Of a stretch of 30,000 nucleotides of DNA, positions 1 to 9,472 are shown one piece after another. The notes under the pieces are model-generated. The model was not told the DNA's origin and searched no databases. It saw only the letters and a program-made list of their open reading frames with translations. Each line of letters starts with the position of its first letter. Position 1 is the stretch's first letter. The position numbers and the translations under genes were made by a program. Origin of the DNA: Chromera velia. Lineage: Eukaryota; Sar; Chromeraceae. Location: contig JAHBMJ010002336.1 in the NCBI GenBank assembly GCA_018398765.1, positions 66,178 to 96,177 of the forward strand. The letters run 5' to 3'.

Positions 1-487
1 GGGGGTTGAGGGTTTGGGTCAGGCCGGACGATCGGTTTTGTTGGTCTTCTTGCAACTTTGCCACTGACACTTTTCTGCACGTCATCTTAATTCGTTTGTT
101 CCAGTTACCGTCTTGCCTGTATGTGTTTGTGTGTTCATGTGCGTCACACAAGGAGTGTGGAGCCGTGCGAGTGGTTGATTTACAGTACAAGCGAATCTTC
201 ATGAAGGGTGCGCATTCGATGTTCTCTCGCTGGGTGGCACTCCGTTTTTTTTTTTTTTGCTCCCCATTCATTTTTGAATTACAAGAGGACACGCTCTTTG
301 CTTTTCCTTTCGTTTTTGTACTAGCCTGTAGCCCTGCGTGTCCTTCGTGTTTTGTTTTTGCGGGGAAGTTCTGCTCTGATCTTTGTGACGAGGAACAGAT
401 CTATCGATCGAGTGGCAGTTCACGGCCTTCTTGACGACTCTGGCCTTTCTGTCTGTCATGTTTGTGGTGTGGATGGTCTGTGTGCAG

Positions 488-549
488 GGAAGCTCCACGT
501 GCAGTGGGATGCAGAGAAGAAGACGTACACGCTCCAAGTGTTCTTCAAG
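488..549 (+). CDS. Candidate internal exon, unknown gene
   Basis: A 62-nt island preceded by a pyrimidine/TG-rich stretch ending in TGTGCAG and followed by AAG|GTGAGG, a strong 5' splice site. Read with two bases completing a split codon, it gives KLHVQWDAEKKTYTLQVFFK, an ordinary mixed composition unlike the low-complexity surroundings. It would start in phase 1 and end in phase 0. No family is recognised. The flanking sequence (1-487 and 550-988) looks intronic and pyrimidine-rich. The call is inference from splice signals and composition. Confidence 0.4.
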
Positions 550-988
550 GTGAGGATTCGATCGAGAGTCTCGAGAGTCGCGTCTGTATCTTCACTCACA
601 AGGGAGGGGCGTGGGCGGGGGTCCTATTGGGAAGAGGGGGGAGAGGAGGCCGCTTACAGTCTGTCGTGCTTTTCCTGCACTCTGCATGTTGATTTTGGAG
701 GAGGTCCCTCACAGAGGATCAACTCTTTCCCCTCCCTCTGTGCGTCTTCCTGTCTGATGTCTGCACAAAGAGGAGCCAGAAGAAAAGGGAAAGGATGATG
801 TATCAATAAGAGAATGAATCAAGGTTTTTCTCTGTGTATCGGTTTGTCGCTGTATTCGTCTATTTCGCCCGTCTTTGCCCTGCTGCATATGTGTTCGCTA
901 TCTCTTGAACTGTCGTACTCTCTCGATCGCTACTCAAGATCTTCATGTGTCTACCTGCCTGCCTGTTCATTTGCTTGTTCGAATGCAG

Positions 989-1059
989 GAGAGGGACATC
1001 CAGACTCTCCCAGCACTTCCGCAGAGACCTACAAACTTCCAGCCTATCGGGGCTCGGTG
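989..1059 (+). CDS. Candidate internal exon, same unknown gene
   Basis: This begins after a TTCGAATGCAG acceptor and ends at GTG|GTAAGG. In phase 0, which matches the end of the candidate exon at 488-549, it reads ERDIQTLPALPQRPTNFQPIG and a few more residues, proline- and glutamine-rich with no motif. Phase agreement with the upstream exon is the main support. Beyond it, 1060-1440 is AT-rich with no further clear exon. Confidence 0.35.
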
Positions 1060-1448
1060 GTAAGGGACCGATGACCTGACATTGAGGTGAGGTGACAATC
1101 TGGAGCTGAGAGTCAATTATGCTTTAAATTGAGGTTCTGAAAGGAAACAGCATCCGCTGCGCCGTTTTTTTGGTTTGTCGTGTGAAAAGCTGGATGTTTG
1201 AGGGGTAGTAGGTGCTGCAGTTAGTGCTGCAGCTCAAAACTGTAGAAAATCGGTGATACAGACGACTAACTTCAAATGTTATTCTTACCTTAAACTTAGG
1301 CTTAAAGTTTCAGACTAGGTTTCAACTTATTTATTTAAAGTTGATCGATTCGGTCCATGCAACTTGTAAAAAAACTTTAAACTTACATGTATTCTAGTTT
1401 ATTCTATATATAGTAGTCTCAGTGAAACCACGAGTTGAACTATGTTCT

Positions 1449-1490
1449 GAATGAATGAATGAATGACTATAGGATAGGATAGGATAGGAT
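1449..1490 (+). repeat. Short tandem repeats (GAAT)n then (AGGAT)n
   Basis: Four GAAT units are followed by four to five AGGAT units. On the minus strand this lies downstream of the LINE coding frame and its probable 3' UTR, where LINE copies often end in simple-sequence tails. It may therefore be the 3' end of the LINE at 1832-3433. Confidence 0.6.
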
Positions 1491-1588
1491 TAATGTCTGG
1501 AGGATTGGCCTCCTGCCCCAATGCCGAGCGCTCGACGTGCGGCGTCCAGGAAAAGCGCATACACGCGTCGGACCTTCCTGGCCGGCCC

Positions 1589-1611
1589 GCACAGGCCAAA
1601 AAGACCTGTGC
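1589..1611 (-). other. Stem-loop in probable LINE 3' UTR
   Basis: GCACAGG (1589-1595) and CCTGTGC (1605-1611) form a perfect 7-bp stem with a 9-nt loop. It sits between the LINE stop codon and the simple-repeat tail. Some LINE reverse transcriptases recognise a 3' stem-loop of their own RNA; that role here is inference. Confidence 0.35.
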
Positions 1612-1831
1612 CGCAAACTGTTTACGTGATAATCAATCAATTACTATCAATCGCATGCGAAAGACTGCAATCAATCAACTCTCACTGACGATGCTGCGGC
1701 CCGCCGATCGACCTGGCGGAGCTTAAACAGGCTTCAAACGGAGGCATCTCAAAACAAACGGTCGATCGATTAGAGGCCAATCTCATTACTTCCCAGTCAC
1801 TCAACCCTTTGGTTTCTCCCTCTTCCTTTGC

Positions 1832-3433
1832 TTACTTCATTTGCTGCCATGTTGCTGAATACTCTGCCTGTCTTTTGTTTCTTTTCTTTTCATTTGACCA
1901 AAGGATTTGGTAGGCTTGGTCCAGCTGGATGCTTGATACATCTTGCAGGCTGCATGCATTTCTCTTGCGGCATTCCTTTACGGCAGCTCGTTTTGTGACA
2001 ACATCCTTCAAAAACTTGTCGACGCTTCCATCTGTCTCACTTAAAAGAAAAGAAAAAAAGGTAAGCCTTTCTGTCTTCCTGTTTATTCCCTCTCCCCATT
2101 TTAGCTTTCCTGCTGGTCTTTCTCCCCTCCCTTCATTCCATGTGTCTGAAAGAGCCTGCAAGCAAACAGCCCTCTCGGCATCATGCAAAGGACACTCGGT
2201 CAGAATGTGCACTTCGTCTTCAACCACCTGGATACCAAGAAGATCAGAGCAAACAATGCATTTTCTGTTGTGCAGCGGGGTCCCCCTCCCTCCATTAAGA
2301 GAGAATTTCCCCTTATTAACCTCAAGGCTCCTCTCTCCCACCCTGAATGCTGCTCTTCTTCTGTGGACTGATCAGGGTGCAACCTTTCTGTAGCACACAG
2401 GGGTCCGCCCAATACTTTCTCTCTCAATTAAGAGACCGTTTTCTCTGTTTCTTTCATCTGTCTGTTTGCTGTGCAGCCATAAGTTCAAGCGGTTTCCGTT
2501 TGATATTACAGTATGAATCGGATGCATCAGTGATCTTTCTTGCAGTTCTTTTCTCTCGTTTTCTTTTCTCTTTTGCATTGCGCTCTCTATTCTTTCCGCA
2601 AAGACTTCGTTCTTTCTTTTTACCACCGATTCTCTCTGTAGTGCGCTAACCCATCTTACTATCTGGTCTCTCTGTTCAAATGCCGGCTGTTTTCCTGCTG
2701 CTTCTGGCTCTTTTCTAATATAAAAAGGGTTGCTTCGTCTGTGTGGAAAAAGAGTTTGAGCACATTTCTTCGGATGAGGAAAAAAGTGAAAAGGATGTTG
2801 CCTTCTCCCCTTCAAATCACTGTCCACCCCGTTCTGAATTGACTTGGCAAGCGCATAGCCTGTTGGTGTATTTCTTGCTTTCTTCAAAACTTTTTGTGCC
2901 CACAACAGCGTTCTCTGAGCTACAACTAAGTCAATCGGGAGCAAGCCTGCCTCCAAAAAGGTTGTATGTATGCTTTCTTTCTCTCTCAACTGGAAAACCC
3001 ATCGAATGAACCTCCTCTGCAATCGATCGAAGTCTGCCAAAGACTCCTGCGAATGTGAATGCACTTCACAGCCATATAGCCATACAGTACACACTGTCTG
3101 TTTGAACCAATGGAAGCAAGTGGCTGGGAGAATCTCTCCTGCTGATGTGATCTTACTTTTTAGTACAAAAAAGAGTCTTTCTACTTTCACTGTTCTTTCT
3201 CTCATCATTGCATCTACTAAGCAATCTTCTGTCAATAACAAACCAAGATATGGGTATTCCTTTGCCTGTTCTAACTCTTTTCCTCCCAAAACAAAAGATT
3301 CCTTTCTTCTTCTTTCCCTTTCTGACCAGCAGAACTTGACGAACCTTGATTTGTCTGACAAAAAAAGTCTGAGAGGCTCTACGTATTCTTCGCTATAGCC
3401 GTCGGAGCCTAGCTCCTGGCAGTCAATGTTTTA
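1832..3433 (-). pseudogene. LINE-type (non-LTR) retrotransposon ORF2, C-terminal half, 5'-truncated
   Basis: One minus-strand frame runs 534 codons from an upstream TAA at 3431-3433 to TAA at 1832-1834, broken only by TGA at 2372-2374. The N-terminal part resembles the end of a non-LTR reverse transcriptase (the EYPYLGLLLTEDC segment and the VWLYGCEV segment, as in the YLGV and YGSE blocks after the catalytic palm). Near 2180-2265 a C-X2-C ... H ... C arrangement (CIVC, EVHILTECPL) matches the zinc-finger-like C-terminal domain common in LINE ORF2. The palm domain with its FADD-type catalytic box and any endonuclease are missing upstream, as expected of a 5'-truncated insertion. The tail is lysine/arginine-rich. 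Assignment to a LINE is fairly firm; clade is not determined. Confidence 0.72.
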
Positions 3434-3727
3434 GCTAGTATTTTTTAAATCTGTTGTTCTTAGGTAGATCCTTAATTAATGTAAACTTAGTGGCAGCGCA
3501 CTAAAGATTTTTGGTAACCCAGTTACATTAGGCGGTTGAACCCTCCCCTGGCTTTGTTAAGGTCTACTTAGAGGGGTTGGCGCTGGTGAATGCTTGCAGA
3601 GGTTCAAGGGTCTTCAGGGCTTGATGTCGCTGGAGTGGTTCAGGTCGATCTCCAGTGACAGATTCGATCAGTGTCAGGAGCATGGAGCTTTCTTATGATT
3701 CGGTGATCGATCTAATTTCATTGTAGT
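3434..3727. other. Gene-free stretch with weak inverted repeat
   Basis: No convincing coding frame is seen. At 3626-3660 GTCGCTGGAG and CTCCAGTGAC are near-perfect inverted arms (9 of 10) around a short spacer. The region separates the truncated 5' edge of the LINE from the palindromes next to the tRNA-like repeat. Confidence 0.4.
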
Positions 3728-3749
3728 CTTCCAAAAAGTTTTTTGGAAG
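3728..3749. repeat. Perfect palindrome, 10-bp arms
   Basis: CTTCCAAAAA (3728-3737) and TTTTTGGAAG (3740-3749) are exact reverse complements around two bases. Confidence 0.7.
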
Positions 3750-3796
3750 TTTTTTATGTGATTTTGATCGAAGTGTAACACGCCAACATCTGTATA

Positions 3797-3820
3797 ATAC
3801 AGGACGTTTATGTCCTGTAT
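3797..3820. repeat. Inverted repeat, 9-bp arms
   Basis: ATACAGGAC (3797-3805) pairs exactly with GTCCTGTAT (3812-3820) across six bases. It ends 21 bp before the tRNA-like repeat copy A and could be a stem-loop or an insertion-site palindrome. Confidence 0.65.
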
Positions 3821-3841
3821 CTCCTTTCTTTGATACTTAAA

Positions 3842-4087
3842 AGGGATATAGCAAGGATTGAACCCATGACCTTCTGCTTGTTAGTGCTGTATGCTAACCA
3901 CTAAGTCATGAAAGCAAGCGGCATACACGATCTTCTTTTGCTTAGTGCTACTTTAAACTAAAACTAATTCTTTTAATTTCTATCTTCTTTTTAGCTATGC
4001 CGAGCTTTGCTTAAGTAGCACATAGTATTTACCCCTTTCTAAGATTGAGATTCCATGCTCGATTTATTCATGATCTTATCTCATAGC
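3842..4087 (-). repeat. Dispersed 250-bp repeat, copy A, with tRNA-Val-like segment
   Basis: About 240 bp aligns without gaps to 13602-13847 with roughly 7.5% differences, mostly transitions. On the minus strand its last 74 nt (3915-3842) look like a tRNA: an A-box-like TGACTTAGTGG near position 8, the loop C32-T33-AAC-A37-A38 at exactly anticodon-loop spacing, and a B box GGTTCAATCC near position 52. Acceptor ends do not pair, so this is not a working tRNA. TTTT follows directly, as at a pol III terminator. TCCTTTCT occurs on both sides (3822-3829, 4094-4101) and may be a target duplication. Either a tRNA-derived SINE-like element or part of a larger retroelement end. Confidence 0.6.
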
Positions 4088-4164
4088 ATTCGTTCCTTTC
4101 TATGTCTTTTCGTGCTTTTTTGTACCTAAGGCTTTGTGATTTTCTGGCGTACCGACGGCCCCTC

Positions 4165-4262
4165 GCAAGCGCGGCGGCGGTGTTAAAAAGGCCCCGGCAT
4201 GCCCACACATGCTTCAGTTCGTACAAAATTGGACGGCCCCGGAAAGCGCCGGGGTCTTTCAT
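4165..4262. other. GC-rich island with hairpin
   Basis: A strongly GC-rich patch in AT-rich surroundings. CCCCGG (4237-4242) and CCGGGG (4249-4254) form a stem around AAAGCG. GCATG/CATGC arms occur near 4198-4213. The minus strand is open for about 60 codons across it, but no family is recognised, so it is not called a gene. Confidence 0.35.
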
Positions 4263-4440
4263 GCAAATGGGCCTTCATAACTGCATGTGAGTGCGACATG
4301 TCATACAATTAATTAATGCAAGACGTATGTGATGTAACACGTGTTTTTCGGCCGGGGTGTGTTTCTCATTTTCGATTGGAACATTTCGACGAAAAAAATC
4401 CCATGGACTTTCGCGAAGCATATGACACGACCGGTCCCTT

Positions 4441-4890
4441 GCTTTGTCCCTCCTGTCCAGCCACCTTATGGTGTTCAGACAGAAGGTAAAGCGAGGACAA
4501 GAACCCTGAAGAAGATCTAGAAAAGAAACGTGAGCAACACTAACTTATATAAGCAACACCTTACAGGTTCATGCAAACGAGGTCTTTACCTCTAAGAGGT
4601 TCTATAGAGCTTTATCTTTAGACTTCTTCCGACTCCACATGAATCCGACTCAATCTATAGATTCAATGGCTTCGGCTGACTTCAACTTAAACCCTGCCGT
4701 AGGATATTGCTCAGACAACATGTTGCTAAAGAGGCCAAATGTAGACTTGCATGCATGCACAGAGCTTTGAGTGTGATACGTACAGGCAGACTGCGTATAT
4801 GCGCGGCAGCGGGGTATGATATCGGCACGCGGGCTCATTGAAATACAGCGCATGCGAGGGTCCAGAGGGCGGCACCACAGAGTAGGACTC
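4441..4890. repeat. Dispersed 450-bp repeat family, copy 1
   Basis: It aligns over its length to 7826-8310 and at both ends to 8316-8766. Shared landmarks are a GCTTTGTCC start, the AAAGYRAGGACAAGAA block, TTGCATGCATGCACAGAGCTT, and a GC-rich end with GAGGGTCCAGAGGGCGGC. The minus strand of copies 1 and 2 carries a similar short open frame, but differences fall freely at amino-acid positions, so it is probably non-coding. At one shared minus-strand codon copy 1 has TGA (4650-4652) where copy 2 has CGA. No protein or terminal structure identifies the superfamily. Confidence 0.75.
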
Positions 4891-5047
4891 TAAAGATCCT
4901 CCCCGGCTACGGACAGGAAAATCGCATCCTCGCGATCAGCCAAACACATCCAAGCATGCGCGAAAAGGAAAAAAGAGGCGAGTGATCGAATGAGCATGAT
5001 TAACCAGACGCAATGCAAACCTATGCAACCAATAAAACACTGACACT

Positions 5048-5203
5048 TCAAAGCATGTAGTCAAAAGAATGAAATCTCAAGCGTCCTCGCACCATGACAG
5101 AGGCATTGTAAGAAAGCACAGGCTGAGACATAGAAATCCCTTTGGCACCATGATTGAGACAGTCATTCATAGTCAACTGACTCTCAAAATCCAGATGCAG
5201 AAA
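5048..5203 (-). CDS. Candidate terminal exon, unknown gene
   Basis: On the minus strand a pyrimidine-rich acceptor (CTTTTCTGCTTGTCAG) precedes FLHLDFESQLTMND, then 38 further codons end at TGA in LRFHSFDYML. Length is 156 nt, exactly 52 codons, starting in phase 0. This matches the phase-0 end of the exon candidate at 5641-5808, so the two could be the last two exons of one gene with a 437-nt intron. No domain is recognised. Confidence 0.42.
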   Translation of the reverse strand, partial: FLHLDFESQLTMNDCLNHGAKGISMSQPVLSYNASVMVRGRLRFHSFDYML

Positions 5204-5640
5204 CTGACAAGCAGAAAAGTTTCCTCCCATTGACGGAAATTACTCGGATTAACGTGCACAAACACAAACAGACTCGCAATGAACAGCTTGCTTTCTTTCT
5301 CTCTTTCTCGCTTTCTCAGACCGGCCTGCTGGAAGGAAGCAGACGACAGACAGAATAGTACACCTACAACAGATCCCCTCCCAGTTCTCTTTTCTGAATG
5401 CAAGTAGACAAGCAGACCAAGGGACGAACAAAACGTAAAGAGACGGAGAAACCAAAGCACGGTAGTAAAAAGCCTCACGCATACATATGTTCACACACAA
5501 TGTCATATATTCATATCTCTTCCTCCTCTCTCTTTTATCTCACTTCCTTCCCGAAGACTGCATGCGCGTCTTTGCCTGTTGTCAACAACACCATAGATCG
5601 ACCGAACACATAAGAACAGACATCAATGAATGAACGGTAC

Positions 5641-5808
5641 CTGGTCAGACCTATCGGAGGGAGACGTCTGCCGGCACACCGTCTGGCTCCACACAGATGC
5701 TTGCGCAGAGACGGCTGGCTCCACCAAGGCTCCCATCAACTCCCGTGCTGCGAGGGAGAGAGGCGATACCCAGAAACCCCAAAGGGCTTCCAAAGCACCG
5801 ATATCCCC
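5641..5808 (-). CDS. Candidate internal exon, unknown gene
   Basis: This is a 168-nt (56-codon) island between a CTTCTCCCTGCAG acceptor and CAG|GTACCG. It reads GDIGALEALWGFWVSPLSLA and continues to SDRSDQ without a stop, phase 0 at both ends. Composition is balanced, with a short hydrophobic stretch around the tryptophans. The phase matches the terminal exon at 5048-5203. Overlapping + strand frames are pyrimidine-biased and less convincing. Function unknown. Confidence 0.45.
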
Positions 5809-6149
5809 CTGCAGGGAGAAGATGCAGAACAGACACCAAGACATGTACGGGCTGTCCCCTCGCTTTTTCTCTTTTTTTCTTTTTCGTTCAATAGACATCT
5901 CTTTCAAGATTTCTTCTTTCTTTGCTCCTCCTCTACTCATTCTCTCTCTACCTTTTTCAGTCTCTTTTTCTCAAAAAAGGAAACCAGGGATAACCCAAAA
6001 TGTTTTAAATCTGATTCAGCAGAAGGAAACGAGAAGGAGACAACGAATAAAGGCGCTCCCTCGTGCGCTCATGCTCTCAGCCACACGAGGGGTCTAACTC
6101 CCAAGCCACACGTAAAACAAAGCCAAGAGAAGCCACAAGAGAAGAACGG

Positions 6150-6357
6150 TCATTCTTTTAAAGGGAGTTCCAGAAGTTCCAAATGTACGACACGTGCAGC
6201 GCTCGACTTGTCGTTCTCGCAGTCCGCCTCTTTGACGCTCAGCTTTGCAATGAGCTGAATCCTTCCCCTGAGTTCAGTGCAGGGGCGCAAGGGCGGTCCC
6301 AAGCAGTCGTGGGCATGCGCAGGCACAAACGTATGGTGGCAGTAATCAGGCAGTCCT
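6150..6357 (-). CDS. Candidate terminal exon or gene fragment, unknown function
   Basis: Minus-strand coding-like stretch of 69 codons ending in TGA (6150-6152). It follows a possible GATGCGGGCAG acceptor. The N-terminal part is Cys/His-rich (DYCHHTF, PAHAHDC, LRPC), followed by GRIQLIAKLSVKEADCEND and an acidic/leucine tail ending LPLKE. The same frame is also readable upstream of a TGA at about 6370 (KSIAYPYVSYI), so the true exon may be longer and interrupted by a nonsense codon. The Cys/His spacing suggests metal binding, but that is inference. Confidence 0.4.
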
Positions 6358-6829
6358 CTGCCCGCATCTCATATGTAGCTAACGTAGGGGTAGGCAATCG
6401 ACTTCGAGTTCTTGTTGACAGAAGGGCTCGGCCGTCTTGTTAAGCATAAACACATTTTGCGCATGTTAGTGGCTGCATAAAGAGAAGGAAAGAAGGGACC
6501 GGACACATTGTAGACTGCTCTGCTGTTTTTTTTCTATCTCGTCTCTTCTTTTTGTCTCGTTTCATCCCCTTGCTGCTCCTTTCGATACATGAACTCTCAA
6601 CTCCGGACAAAAGACGCTCCAGTCACACTCAGTCACGGTCACTTTACTTGCTACTACTTCGCATGCTCTCAGCCAGCCTCGATTTGATTCACCCCCCCAA
6701 GCCCAAAGCAACCTGGGCCCCCTCTCCCTCTCTTTCCCCCCCTTTCCCTCCCTTTCCCCCCTTCCCCATTGTCCCCCCTTCTCCCTCTTCCCCCATAACC
6801 CGCTTTGCTCTTCTCGATCCCTGTTAAAA

Positions 6830-7088
6830 AATTTGCCGGCACCGGCGAAAGACGAGACGGCAGCTGCCATGTGCCCTACTCTGTCTCTCAGTAGGTCTGC
6901 TGTGACCCTTCTGCCTCTCTTGCCGTTGAGGGCAGGCTCGATGTCATTTTGTTCCCCTTCCTTACTTCCCCCTCCTTCCTACTCTAGGCTTGCCACATCG
7001 GGGTCCCAGAGTAGAAGGCCTTCCCCGGCTGGCACACCGGCCATCACCACGTTAGTCCATGTGGTACGCCGCCATCCGTCCCTTCTGT
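6830..7088 (-). pseudogene. Coding-like exon with in-frame TAG, unknown gene
   Basis: After an acceptor-like CATGTTAAACAG the minus strand reads RRDGWRRTTWTNVVMAGVPA, then a segment with LLLWDPDVASLE, then TAG (6979-6981), and continues in the same frame through a charged region (DIEPALNGKRGRR, ADLLRDRVGH) to MAAAVSSFAGAGKFF. Composition is protein-like on both sides of the stop, so a single nonsense change in an otherwise intact exon is the simplest reading. Its 3' limit is uncertain. No family recognised. Confidence 0.4.
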
Positions 7089-7434
7089 CTGTTTAACATG
7101 CAAGCAGAATCTCGCACATCCGATCGAACGGCCACTTATTGAACGATCCACATGACAGACAGATAGCCAGAAGTGATAAGCTCTCTCTCGGAAGAAAGTG
7201 ACAACCTTGCAGACATATGGGAGAGGCGAAGGGCATCTTCTTATGTTTGGACACTGTCGGAGGACCAGTTCAGACAGACCCAGACACGCTGGAGGTGTTT
7301 ACAGGCCACAAAGGTGGTCAACCTCGCGCAGACAAGCAAGCAACCAATTGCATTAACAGCAATTTGAAAGACAAGTGAAGGTGGTCAGCCGACACTCGTC
7401 CGGAAGACTGAGACAGTTATAGAATCAAAAAACA

Positions 7435-7519
7435 TTAGAAAAGTACTCGACTGGCCGTTTGGATTACGCTGTGTTTATAAGCGGCAGTCTTGGTGAACTT
7501 AAGCTCCTCAATCGAAAGC
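7435..7519 (-). CDS. Candidate terminal exon of minus-strand gene
   Basis: Acceptor GTTGTTTAG, then one base completing a proline codon left by the exon at 7690-7799, then LSIEELKFTKTAAYKHSVIQ and a few residues to TAA (7435-7437). The phase match with the preceding donor (AGACC|GTGAGT) is exact. The C-terminus is basic and helix-prone. Function unknown. Confidence 0.5.
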
Positions 7520-7689
7520 CTAAACAACACCAGGCAACGTCTCCACCACTGGCTTTGGCGACCTCCAACAATCTTCGGGCTTTCCACCCAAAGACAAAGG
7601 CAAAGTCCAGGATCGGACTCAAAGGGGATATCCAAAAGAGGGCTCCAGGCAGCTTGGGACACAAGGGAATGCTAAATTTCCCCACTCAC

Positions 7690-7799
7690 GGTCTTTGTCT
7701 GACCGTGCCCGTATCGTTGCAATCAGCTCTTAACTGTTGCGCAAAACGATAGATCTGATCTCCATCATAGAAGGTATACGAAAGTCGACACTCATTAAG
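7690..7799 (-). CDS. Candidate internal exon of minus-strand gene
   Basis: This lies between a GAACGCTCAG acceptor and a consensus GTGAGT donor. It reads LNECRLSYTFYDGDQIYRFA, then QQLRADCNDTGTVRQR, with the last codon split. Protein-like composition, phase 0 in and phase 2 out, joining in frame to 7435-7519. The dispersed repeat copies begin only about 15-25 bp upstream of this exon, so further 5' exons are separated from it by at least 950 bp of repeat. Confidence 0.5.
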
Positions 7800-7825
7800 C
7801 TGAGCGTTCACCACAATGCTTTGTC

Positions 7826-8310
7826 TTAGGCTTTGTCCCTCCTGTCCAGCCACCTTATAGTATCTAGACAGAAGGTAAAGCAAGGACAAGAACCCTGAGG
7901 AAGATCTAGAAAAGGAACGTGAGCAACACTAACTTATATAAGCAATGCTTTATAGGTTCATGCAAACGAGGTCTTTACCTTTAAAAGGTTCTATAGAGCT
8001 TTGTCTTCAGACTTCTTCTGACTCCACATGAATCCAACTCGATCTATAAATTCAATGGCTTCGGCTGACTTCAACTCAAACCCTGCCATAGGATGTTGCT
8101 CAGACAACATGTTGCTAAAGAGGCCAAACGTAGACTTGCATGCATGCACAGAGCTTCGAGTGGAACACGTACAGGCAGACTGCATATACGCACGGCGGCG
8201 GGGTGTGACATCAGCATGCGGGCTCATTGAGATACAGCGCATGTGAGGGTCCAGAGGGCGGCGCCACAGACTATTACATGTCAGAGTAGGACTCCACAGA
8301 TCACTTCTGT
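7826..8310. repeat. Dispersed 450-bp repeat family, copy 2 (nested)
   Basis: Full-length relative of copy 1. ACAATGCTTTGTC lies immediately before it (7813-7825) and again immediately after it (8311-8323), where it forms the start of copy 3. The simplest reading is insertion of copy 2 into the 5' edge of copy 3 with a 13-bp target duplication, a size typical of target-primed (LINE/SINE-type) insertion. It holds a small extra duplication near 8266-8285. Confidence 0.72.
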
Positions 8311-8315
8311 ACAAT

Positions 8316-8766
8316 GCTTTGTCCTCCCTGTCCGGCCACCTTATGGCGTCCAGACAGAAGGTAAAGTAAGGACAAGAAGCTTAGGAGAATTCTAGAGAAG
8401 GAACGTGAGCAATACTCATTCAGGCAACAGTTTACAGAAGGTTTAGCTCTAGAGTGATCTGGGATTCCAATCAGCTGGGTTCATTCTATCATTGCACAAT
8501 TTCTACTTATACTTCTCTCTGTTCCTCTCTCTCAGACTCTCGATCTATGATAAACAGATATTAGCCTCAAACGATCCTATCCGTTGCTCGAGTGACATGT
8601 TGCATGCTTGAATACGAAGGTCAAACTTGACTTCAACAACTTTGATCGACGTGCGCGACACGTACCAAGCAAAACGCGGCGGCGGAGCCTAGCGTTAGCA
8701 CGCAGGCTCATTGAGATATAGCGCATGCGAGGGTCCAGAGGGCGGCGCCACAGAGTAGGACTCCAC
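8316..8766. repeat. Dispersed 450-bp repeat family, copy 3 (divergent middle)
   Basis: The first about 90 bp and last about 90 bp match copies 1 and 2 (GCTTTGTCC start, GGTCCAGAGGGCGGCGCCAC end), while the middle has diverged or been replaced. This fits an older copy that later received copy 2. Confidence 0.65.
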
Positions 8767-8949
8767 ACCCTCTTTCGACGCTCCAATTCAACCGCAATAT
8801 GTTTGTCACTCTTGATTCATCCCTGACGACTCTCCCTTAGAGCATCAGTTCTCTCTTTTCCAGAAGTCCCCCTTAGTTCAAAGTGGTCTCCTTTATAACT
8901 TCGTTCCTATTCTGCAATCGCTTTGTCTGGTCCCTGCTTGGACCTTGAT

Positions 8950-9190
8950 CTCTCTTTTGTGGCGACTCTCTGGCTGGCCGCTACCTCTGGAGCCCTCATC
9001 ATCCCAGTCAGAGCGAATGCTCTGTAGCCTCTTTGTTCTCGTCCTTCAAGAGCTTCACGTTGATCTTATGTTGTTCATGTCAGTCTCCTTTGTCCCTGTG
9101 CTTGCAGATGCTCTCCATACCCTTGTTCTCCAACCTTTTCTACATCGCCACATCCATCTCGCCACATCCTAGGCAAGGATCAGTATGCCT
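8950..9190 (+). other. Hydrophobic coding-like stretch upstream of membrane-protein exons
   Basis: From about 8952 one frame reads SFVATLWLAATSGALIIPVR, a convincing membrane helix, before a TAG. Further on, after a CCCTGTGCTTGCAG acceptor, MLSIPLFSNLFYIATSISP begins in another frame. They are probably 5' exons of the + strand gene that continues at 9473, but exact borders could not be fixed. Confidence 0.3.
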
Positions 9191-9290
9191 ACATCCACTA
9201 TGCCTACATCCACAGCAAGGATCAGTATGCCTACATCCACGGCAAGGATCACTATACGTATATCCACAGCAAAGATCACGATGCCTACGT
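9173..9290 (+). repeat. 27-bp minisatellite, about four units
   Basis: Degenerate units of GGCAAGGATCAGTATGCC plus TACATCCAC are repeated with one partial unit. All three + frames stay open; one gives GKDQYAYIH-type nonapeptides, another PTSTARIS-type, a third PRQGSVCLH-type. Whether it is translated is unclear. Confidence 0.7.
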
Positions 9291-9472
9291 CAACGTTGCC
9301 CCTGTCGTCGTTGTCCTTGCCCCTCTGGAACCCGATGTCTCTTTCCGTCTCCATGAGCCTCGTCGGCTTCGACATCGGTTTTGTCCACTTCTTTGTCCTC
9401 CTCTTCCTCCCAGCGACTTCTTATTACTGCCGTATGCTTCTATGTCATTGCTTTGATCAGAGATTCTCCTAG

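Noticed and set aside
1-480. Long + strand frames at the window start
   Set aside because: Pyrimidine-biased, Cys/Phe-rich and overlapping in several phases; no splice-consistent exon except 488-549.
3842-3915. Functional tRNA-Val gene
   Set aside because: A and B boxes and the anticodon loop are present, but the acceptor ends and anticodon stem do not pair.
4650-8314. Conserved small minus-strand protein in repeat copies 1 and 2
   Set aside because: About a fifth of residues differ with no bias to silent changes; copy 3 loses it. Better explained by repeat homology.
9169-9375. Minus-strand VDVGILILA repeat protein
   Set aside because: The minisatellite is open in several frames; the minus strand has no splice or start support.
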